From an uncultured Ruminococcus sp. (GTDB taxonomy: Bacteria; Bacillota; Clostridia; Oscillospirales; Ruminococcaceae), in NCBI RefSeq assembly GCF_937915125.1, contig NZ_CALDMP010000012.1:1-11831 (forward strand): a stretch of 11,831 nucleotides of DNA. Direction: 5' to 3'. The stretch's first letter is position 1. The number at the start of each line of letters is the position of its first letter. The position numbers were made by a program, and so were the translations under genes. The notes beneath the pieces were generated by a model. It did not search any database. It saw nothing but the letters and a program-made list of their open reading frames with translations, and had not been told where the DNA came from. Positions 7,152-11,831 of the stretch are shown here, one piece after another.

Positions 7152-7156
7152 AAGGA
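7152..7156 (+). promoter_or_regulatory. ribosome binding site that fixes the start of the C39-like peptidase
   Basis: AAGGA ends six bases before ATG 7163. A longer reading from GTG 7148 would overlap the previous stop but has no upstream ribosome binding site, so ATG 7163 is chosen. Confidence 0.6.
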
Positions 7157-7162
7157 AATGCC

Positions 7163-7825
7163 ATGCAGAAAAAACACCATAAGATCTGGATCCTGATTGT
7201 AATTATTGTCGTTCTGTTGGTCGGGCTCGGCACAGGCTATGTCCTGTATCGCCGGCAGAGTACAGCGCCGGTTTCTGTGGAGACAACCCTGGAATATGCT
7301 CCGGAAAACGTGGTCTGCTTCTATCAGAAAGACGATGCATGGAAGTCGGACAAGCTGGGTGATTCCCAGTATACCATGAGTAATTCCGGCTGTCTGACAT
7401 GCTGCGTGGCGGCAGTGCTGCAAATGCAGGGCTTTTCTGTGGATGGTTTATCTGCTGATGCCGATGCCGGAGAAGTGAACCGATTTTTTTCAGGACAAGG
7501 TGTCTATGACAGCGAGGGCAATCTGCAATGGGATGTGTTGGAGCAGGTGACGGGGATATCTGTGACGAAAAAGGATGCATCGGAACTGGCAGCCGAAGAA
7601 CTGGACAAGCATCTGGAAGATGGATGCTACCCCATTGTCCGGGTGCGTGTGGGCGGAACAGGCAGCTATCATTATGTGCTCATCGTCAGCAGTACGGACG
7701 GGGAGTACTGGTGTATGGATCCGCTGGAGAAAGCGGAAACGTTGGTGCCGCTGTCGGACTTTGGCGGAAAGATTTATGCAGTGCGGTTTTTGCAGTGGGA
7801 AAGTCGTATTCTGGATGAGACTTGA
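7163..7825 (+). CDS. membrane-anchored C39-like cysteine peptidase family protein
   Basis: A 220-residue protein with a basic N-terminus (MQKKHHK), one transmembrane segment at about 8-28 and an extracellular domain. The domain begins FYQKDDAWKSDKLG and then SGCLTCCVAAVL, resembling the start of the C39-like peptidase fold (Peptidase_C39_2 type), where the Cys after Gly is the nucleophile. The likely catalytic set is Cys77, His170 (in GSYHYVLIV) and Asp186 (in YWCMDP). All three are in the usual order and spacing, so it may be active, as a peptidase or amidase on the cell surface; the substrate is unknown. It may also be a non-processing relative, since no ABC exporter or bacteriocin gene is nearby. 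It sits between the Elp3-like gene and smc, which normally adjoin or nearly so, suggesting an inserted accessory gene. Confidence 0.8.
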   Translation: MQKKHHKIWILIVIIVVLLVGLGTGYVLYRRQSTAPVSVETTLEYAPENVVCFYQKDDAWKSDKLGDSQYTMSNSGCLTCCVAAVLQMQGFSVDGLSADADAGEVNRFFSGQGVYDSEGNLQWDVLEQVTGISVTKKDASELAAEELDKHLEDGCYPIVRVRVGGTGSYHYVLIVSSTDGEYWCMDPLEKAETLVPLSDFGGKIYAVRFLQWESRILDET

Positions 7826-7833
7826 CGAAAAGG

Positions 7834-7869
7834 GACGGCGAAATTCGCTCGCTTTGCTCGCTGTTCGCC
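7834..7869. repeat. GC-rich repeat with GCTCGCTTTGCTCGC core, upstream of smc
   Basis: GGCGAA (7837-7842) and TTCGCC (7864-7869) are inverted repeats around a core with GCTCGCTTTGCTCGC at 7847-7861. A related core, GCTCGCTTCGCTCG, lies at 8065-8078. No T-run follows, so it is a poor intrinsic terminator even though it comes just after the peptidase stop. Confidence 0.55.
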
Positions 7870-7927
7870 TGGGTTCGCACAAACGCTGTTTGGGGTTTTA
7901 CTGTATGGTTTACTTTGGAATCCTGAA

Positions 7928-7957
7928 TTTACACTGCTTGTATGGGGAAGTTATTTT
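7928..7957 (+). promoter_or_regulatory. possible sigma-A promoter for smc
   Basis: TTTACA (7928-7933) and TATTTT (7952-7957) are separated by 18 bases and match the vegetative -35 and -10 boxes at 5 and 4 of 6 positions. The site is in a 286-bp gap with no gene, about 150 bases before smc. If real, the leader would include the hairpin at 8010-8046. The match is weak and could be chance in AT-rich sequence. Confidence 0.25.
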
Positions 7958-8009
7958 AGTAGCGTTTGTGCTTTGTATGCTATGCGTTAACTTGATAGAG
8001 AGGGTGTTT

Positions 8010-8046
8010 CTTCCTTTTTCTTTTTTCTGAAAAAAGAAAAAGGAAG
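8010..8046. repeat. perfect 17-bp hairpin of pure purine and pyrimidine arms
   Basis: The left arm 8010-8026 is all pyrimidine (CTTCCTTTTTCTTTTTT), the loop is CTG (8027-8029) and the right arm 8030-8046 is its exact complement, all purine. A second purine run at 8049-8062 could pair with the left arm instead. No T-run follows on the + strand. It lies 65 bases before smc and may be transcribed in its leader. Confidence 0.75.
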
Positions 8047-8064
8047 CGAAAAAGAAAAAAGACG

Positions 8065-8078
8065 GCTCGCTTCGCTCG
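8065..8078. repeat. second copy of the GCTCGCTT-type core
   Basis: GCTCGCTTCGCTCG repeats the core at 7847-7861 with one base fewer in the middle. Both copies follow a GACGG within 15 bases. Together they bracket the hairpin and the promoter candidate in the gap before smc. Confidence 0.45.
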
Positions 8079-8097
8079 GATGCGAATCTGAAAACGA

Positions 8098-8103
8098 AAG
8101 GAG
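8098..8103 (+). promoter_or_regulatory. ribosome binding site that fixes the smc start
   Basis: AAGGAG lies eight bases before ATG 8112. The in-frame GTG at 8106 is only two bases from it, too close for initiation, and would add two residues before the family-typical MYLQSLELQGFKSF. Confidence 0.8.
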
Positions 8104-8111
8104 ATGTGTGT

Positions 8112-11100
8112 ATGTATTTACAGTCGCTGGAACTGCAGGGATTTAAGTCCTTTCCCGATAAGATCAAACTGACCTTTGACAAGGGGCTGACTGCTGTTGT
8201 CGGCCCTAACGGCAGCGGTAAAAGCAATATCGGCGATGCCGTGCGCTGGGTACTGGGAGAACAGTCCACTAAAACCCTCCGGGGCAACAAAATGGAGGAT
8301 GTCATTTTCTCCGGTACAAAAACCCGGAAACCCATGGGCTTTGCCGCTGTCACTCTGGAGATCAACAACGAGACCGGCGAACTGGGCGATACCTATGGTG
8401 AGGTAGTCAGTGTTACCCGAAAGCTGTACCGCAGCGGTGATAGTGAGTACCGCATCAACGGCAAAAATGTCCGCCTGAAAGATGTGACTGAGCTGTTCAT
8501 GGATACTGGCATGGGCAAGGACGGCTATGCCATTATCGGACAGGGACGTATTGCGGAGATCGTCAGTGCCAAAAGTACCGACCGCCGGGATATTTTCGAA
8601 GAGGCTGCGGGTATCTCCAAGTTTCGCTATAAAAAGCAGGAGGCACAGCGAAAGCTGGATGCAGCACAGGATAATCTGGTGCGTCTCCAGGATATCGTGG
8701 CGGAACTGGAATCCCGTGTGGAACCTCTGCGTCATCAGGCGGAAAAGGCGAAACAATATGTGGAACTTGCCGGTCAACAGAAGCAGCTGGAAATCTCCCT
8801 GTGGGTGCGCAGACTTTCGGCACTGCGAGAAAAGCTGACAGCACTCTCTGACGGCTTTTTGCAGGCACAGGCGGAATATCAGAACGCTGAACTGGAGATC
8901 CAGCGTGCAGATGAACAGGTGCAGGAGGGCTATCGCCGGATGCAGGAGAGTACCCTCCAGATCGAAGCCATCCGGCAGAAGATCCAGCAGGCGGAAGAAG
9001 AAGCTGCACAGCTCCGTGCGGCAGTTGCCGTGTGTGAAAATGAGATTGCCCATGGAAAACAGACCCTGGAAAGTCTGGAACGGCAGATGCAGGAGACTCA
9101 GTCGCAGTCTGAGGGCATGAAAAACCGCATGTCCTCTCTGACGGAACAAACAGTGCAGCTGCGGCAGAAACGGGAAGCGCTGTCTCTGGAGACGGAACAA
9201 GTTCAGCAGCAGTGGAACGAACTGGAAGAACATGCCGCAATGCGGGGACAGGAGTATGAACAGGCTAACGCCAGATTACAGCAGCTTTATGTGCAGCAAA
9301 GTGAACTCCGTGTCATGCAGCAGACCACAGCAGGACAGCAGGAGGAACTCCGTGCCCAGCTGGCAGAGCATATCATGCGGCAGAATGCCCTGAAACAGGC
9401 GTGCGAAGCTCAGTCAGGGACATACCAGACGGCAAAGTCCCAGGCGCAGCAGGCAGAGGCAGAACTGCAGCGTGTACAGAACCAGCGCAGCGGCTTTCAG
9501 AAGCGCTATGCCAATGCAGTACAGGCACTGGAAGAAGGACGAAAGCGCCGGGAACAGGCGACGTTTGCACTCCGGGAAAAACGCCAGCGGCAAAAGCTGT
9601 TACAGGATATGGAACGCAACATGGAGGGCTTTGCCGGCAGTGTCAAGGCAGTACTCCGTGCAGACGGCGGAAAGCCTCACGGTGTGTTCGGCACCGTGGC
9701 ACAGCTGATTACCACCGACCAGGAATACGGCGTGGCAATTGAGACCGCCCTGGGCGGTGCGATGCAGAATCTCATCGTGGCGGATGAAAATGCTGCAAAG
9801 CAGTGGATCCGCTATCTGGCACAAAATCGTGCCGGACGTGCCACATTTCTGCCCCTGACCTCTGTCCGTGGAAAGCAACTGACAGAGACCGGTCTGGAAC
9901 GTCACGATGGATTTGTGGATCTGGCTTGCAATCTGGTGCGCTATGATCCGAAATATGCGGATATTGTCCGGTTCCTGCTGGGGCGTATTGCTGTGGCAGA
10001 AGATCTGGATGCGGCAACGGAAATTGCAAAGGCACATCAGTATCGTTTTCGCATTGTTACTCTGGATGGTCAGGTTATCAATGCCGGCGGTTCTTTCACC
10101 GGTGGTTCGGCACAGCGCTCCGGCGGTATGCTCACACGTCGTGCGGAACTGACGGCACTGTCCGGGGAGGTACAGACCCTGGAACAGCAGGAACAAGAGG
10201 CGGCAGATGCTTTTCAGAAAGCCCAGGCGCAGTCAGTGCAGTTACAGCAGCAGATGGAAGCACTCCAGGCAGAATGCCGCAAGGCGGAATCGGAAAGCCT
10301 GACGGCAAATGCACAGTTGGAAAAGTACGGCTATATGCAGCAGCAGGCGGCAGAACGCCTTGCAGAAGCACAGGCGCAGCAGGTATCCCTGCAAAGCCGT
10401 CTGGACGAAGCCGTGGAGAAATACACTGCCGCAAAAGCCCAGGCAGCACAGACGGAACAGGATATTGTCCAGGCGCAGGCGGCACTGGAACAGGAGACAG
10501 ACAAACGCAGTGCTCTGCAGGAGCAGCAGGAAAAGCTTGCAGACCGGCGTGCCCAGCTGAAAATCGGCATGATGGAACTGGAAAAGGATATGGAGACTCT
10601 ATCCCGGGAAATGCAGCAGCAGAGCGAACAGCAGCAGTCCATGGCGCAGCGGCTGGAGGAGATTCGGTCGGACATGGAAGTCCAGCGGCAGCTGATCTCT
10701 CAGAAGCAGGAAGAAATCACCCAGGGCAATGCGAAAATCGAACAGATGAAAAACGACCGTACCGACAGCCAGGCACAGATACAGCATTGGCAGCAGGTAC
10801 ACGATGCACAGGATCAGCAGATCCGGCAGATACAGAATGGTCTGCGGGAAACCAATGCCACACGGGAGAAGTATTCCGGAGAAATGAGCCGGCTGGAAGA
10901 ACGAAAGCTGTCTGTACAGAGCGACTATGACGGCGTTATCCGGCAGCTGTTCGAACAGTACGAATTGTCACTCTCTGAAGCACAGGCGCTGGCGCAGCCT
11001 TTAGAAGATCTGCAGGCGGCACAGCGGGAACTGCAAAGTCTGAAGAGTAAGATCCGTGCGCTGGGGACAGTCAACGTTGCGGCAATTGCGGAATATGATG

Positions 11101-11669
11101 AGGTGTCCCAGCGATATAAATTCCTGTCGGCGCAGATGAAGGATGCACAGACTGCCAAGGAGGAACTGGAAGATCTGATTGCATCCCTGACAGAAGAAAT
11201 GCAGCGTATTTTTTCAGAGAGCTTTACCCTGATCAATCGGAATTTCCAAGACATTTTCCAGGATCTCTTCGGCGGCGGCGAAGCGCGGCTGGAACTGACG
11301 GATCCGGAGAATGTGCTGGAATCGGGCATCGAGATCAAGGTGGCACCGCCGGGAAAGGTCATCAAGAATCTGATCTCTCTGTCCGGCGGAGAGCAGTCCT
11401 TTGTGGCGATCGCCATTTATTTCGCCATTCTGCGGCTGCGTCCGTCGCCGTTCTGTATTCTCGATGAAATTGATGCGGCGCTGGACGAGGGCAATGTGCG
11501 GCGGTATGCTCAGTATCTGCAAAACTTTACGAATACTACCCAGTTTATTCTGGTGACCCACCGCCGGAGCGCCATGGAAGAGGCAAATGTGCTCTACGGC
11601 GTTACCATGCAGGAGGACGGCATTTCCCGTCTGCTGCGAATGGAGCAGGAGGAATTTGCGTTGAATTGA
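8112..11669 (+). CDS. smc: chromosome segregation protein SMC
   Basis: Core ATPase of the bacterial condensin, which with ScpA and ScpB extrudes and aligns DNA loops from the origin. The protein is 1185 residues, the normal length (B. subtilis about 1186). The N-terminal head has Walker A GPNGSGKS at 31-38 and the Q-loop region GQGRIAEIV. A first coiled coil runs to about 500. The hinge spans about 506-668 and holds GGSFTGGSA (from 659). A second coiled coil runs to about 1010. The C-terminal head has the ABC signature LSGGEQ (1090-1095) and Walker B FCILDEID with Asp1118 and catalytic Glu1119. All ATPase motifs are intact. The coiled coils are strikingly rich in glutamine, for example QQQSEQQQ at 835-842. 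In relatives ftsY often follows smc; here repeats follow to the window edge. Confidence 0.98.
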   Translation: MYLQSLELQGFKSFPDKIKLTFDKGLTAVVGPNGSGKSNIGDAVRWVLGEQSTKTLRGNKMEDVIFSGTKTRKPMGFAAVTLEINNETGELGDTYGEVVSVTRKLYRSGDSEYRINGKNVRLKDVTELFMDTGMGKDGYAIIGQGRIAEIVSAKSTDRRDIFEEAAGISKFRYKKQEAQRKLDAAQDNLVRLQDIVAELESRVEPLRHQAEKAKQYVELAGQQKQLEISLWVRRLSALREKLTALSDGFLQAQAEYQNAELEIQRADEQVQEGYRRMQESTLQIEAIRQKIQQAEEEAAQLRAAVAVCENEIAHGKQTLESLERQMQETQSQSEGMKNRMSSLTEQTVQLRQKREALSLETEQVQQQWNELEEHAAMRGQEYEQANARLQQLYVQQSELRVMQQTTAGQQEELRAQLAEHIMRQNALKQACEAQSGTYQTAKSQAQQAEAELQRVQNQRSGFQKRYANAVQALEEGRKRREQATFALREKRQRQKLLQDMERNMEGFAGSVKAVLRADGGKPHGVFGTVAQLITTDQEYGVAIETALGGAMQNLIVADENAAKQWIRYLAQNRAGRATFLPLTSVRGKQLTETGLERHDGFVDLACNLVRYDPKYADIVRFLLGRIAVAEDLDAATEIAKAHQYRFRIVTLDGQVINAGGSFTGGSAQRSGGMLTRRAELTALSGEVQTLEQQEQEAADAFQKAQAQSVQLQQQMEALQAECRKAESESLTANAQLEKYGYMQQQAAERLAEAQAQQVSLQSRLDEAVEKYTAAKAQAAQTEQDIVQAQAALEQETDKRSALQEQQEKLADRRAQLKIGMMELEKDMETLSREMQQQSEQQQSMAQRLEEIRSDMEVQRQLISQKQEEITQGNAKIEQMKNDRTDSQAQIQHWQQVHDAQDQQIRQIQNGLRETNATREKYSGEMSRLEERKLSVQSDYDGVIRQLFEQYELSLSEAQALAQPLEDLQAAQRELQSLKSKIRALGTVNVAAIAEYDEVSQRYKFLSAQMKDAQTAKEELEDLIASLTEEMQRIFSESFTLINRNFQDIFQDLFGGGEARLELTDPENVLESGIEIKVAPPGKVIKNLISLSGGEQSFVAIAIYFAILRLRPSPFCILDEIDAALDEGNVRRYAQYLQNFTNTTQFILVTHRRSAMEEANVLYGVTMQEDGISRLLRMEQEEFALN

Positions 11670-11733
11670 ATGCATAATGCAAAATGAAGTGTGTTTGCGT
11701 AAGGCAATTGAAAAGGTATCACATCATGCTGGT

Positions 11734-11824
11734 CCAGCTGAGCACAGCTGGCGCAGGTCCAGGGCTGCGGAAGCCCTGGCAGAGTCCAGGGACAGCGTCC
11801 CTGGTCGCCGTCCGCAGACGGCGA
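11734..11824. repeat. array of four consecutive GC-rich hairpins after smc
   Basis: Four perfect inverted repeats follow one another: 11734-11751 (stem CCAGCTG, loop AGCA), 11759-11779 (stem CCAGGGCT, loop GCGGA), 11786-11804 (stem CCAGGGAC, loop AGC) and 11805-11824 (stem TCGCCGTC, loop CGCA). Gaps are 7, 6 and 0 bases. Three stems begin GTCCAG, yet each stem is otherwise different, so this is not a simple tandem repeat. The array starts 65 bases after the smc stop. It may stop or shield transcripts, but no T-run is seen, and it could continue past the window edge. The stretch 11670-11733 holds only AT-rich sequence with a small TGCAT-A-ATGCA palindrome. Confidence 0.8.
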
Positions 11825-11831
11825 AATACCC

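Noticed and set aside
7905..8030. 41-codon hydrophobic frame in the gap before smc
   Set aside because: There is no ribosome binding site before its ATG, and its 3' end is built from the pyrimidine arm of the 8010-8046 hairpin.
8010..8046. Rho-independent terminator
   Set aside because: The stem is AT-rich and is followed by purines, not a T-run, on either strand in the expected place.
8118..9233. 371-codon open frame on the minus strand inside smc
   Set aside because: It is a Leu/Phe/Gln/His-rich complement of the smc coiled coil, caused by codon bias.
10274..10930. 218-codon open frame on the plus strand inside smc
   Set aside because: Gly/Ala/Thr-rich frame-shifted reading of CAG-rich coiled-coil DNA; not a protein-like sequence.
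11734..11824. CRISPR array or tRNA-like cluster
   Set aside because: The units are different inverted repeats of unequal length without constant repeats and spacers, and no tRNA cloverleaf can be drawn.

Overview
The window is a housekeeping stretch of a Gram-positive bacterium, with every gene on the + strand. It reads as Clostridia, most likely the Oscillospiraceae/Ruminococcus group. That placement is inference: the gene order topA-trmFO, then plsX-rnc-(Elp3-like radical SAM)-smc is typical of Firmicutes, TopA has several C-terminal zinc ribbons, trmFO is a Firmicutes-type tRNA methylase, and ribosome binding sites are strong GGAGG-type sites. No rRNA, tRNA, CRISPR array, phage gene or transposase gene was found.

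Layout. Positions 1-1847 hold the 3' part of topA (its N-terminus lies before the window), overlapping trmFO (1844-3154) by ATGA. A two-gene unit of unknown function follows: a secreted lipoprotein (3217-3906) and, starting on the next base after its stop, a 76-residue two-helix membrane protein (3907-4137). Positions 4138-4423 hold no gene. They hold a 165-bp palindromic MITE-like element (4144-4308) with 18-bp terminal inverted repeats and a 4-bp ACAA target duplication, and a second smaller hairpin (4338-4384). Next comes plsX (4424-5437, GTG start), rnc (5441-6148), an Elp3-like radical SAM protein overlapping rnc by 14 bp (6135-7151), and a membrane-anchored C39-like cysteine peptidase (7163-7825). 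Positions 7826-8111 again hold no gene, only repeats, a 17-bp-stem purine/pyrimidine hairpin and a weak promoter candidate. smc (8112-11669) is complete. After it, 11670-11831 carries four GC-rich hairpins in a row.

How the genes work together. topA and smc act on chromosome topology and segregation. trmFO, rnc and probably the Elp3-like protein act on tRNA and other RNA. plsX starts phospholipid synthesis. They are probably co-transcribed for reasons of growth-linked expression and not as one pathway. The lipoprotein pair and the peptidase look like accessory envelope genes inserted into this conserved order.

The coding part is mostly conventional. The strongest unexplained signals are noncoding: the MITE, whose two arms each carry AGAT three times at exact 11-base spacing so that they face each other as tandem G-A mismatches, and the array of four different hairpins after smc.
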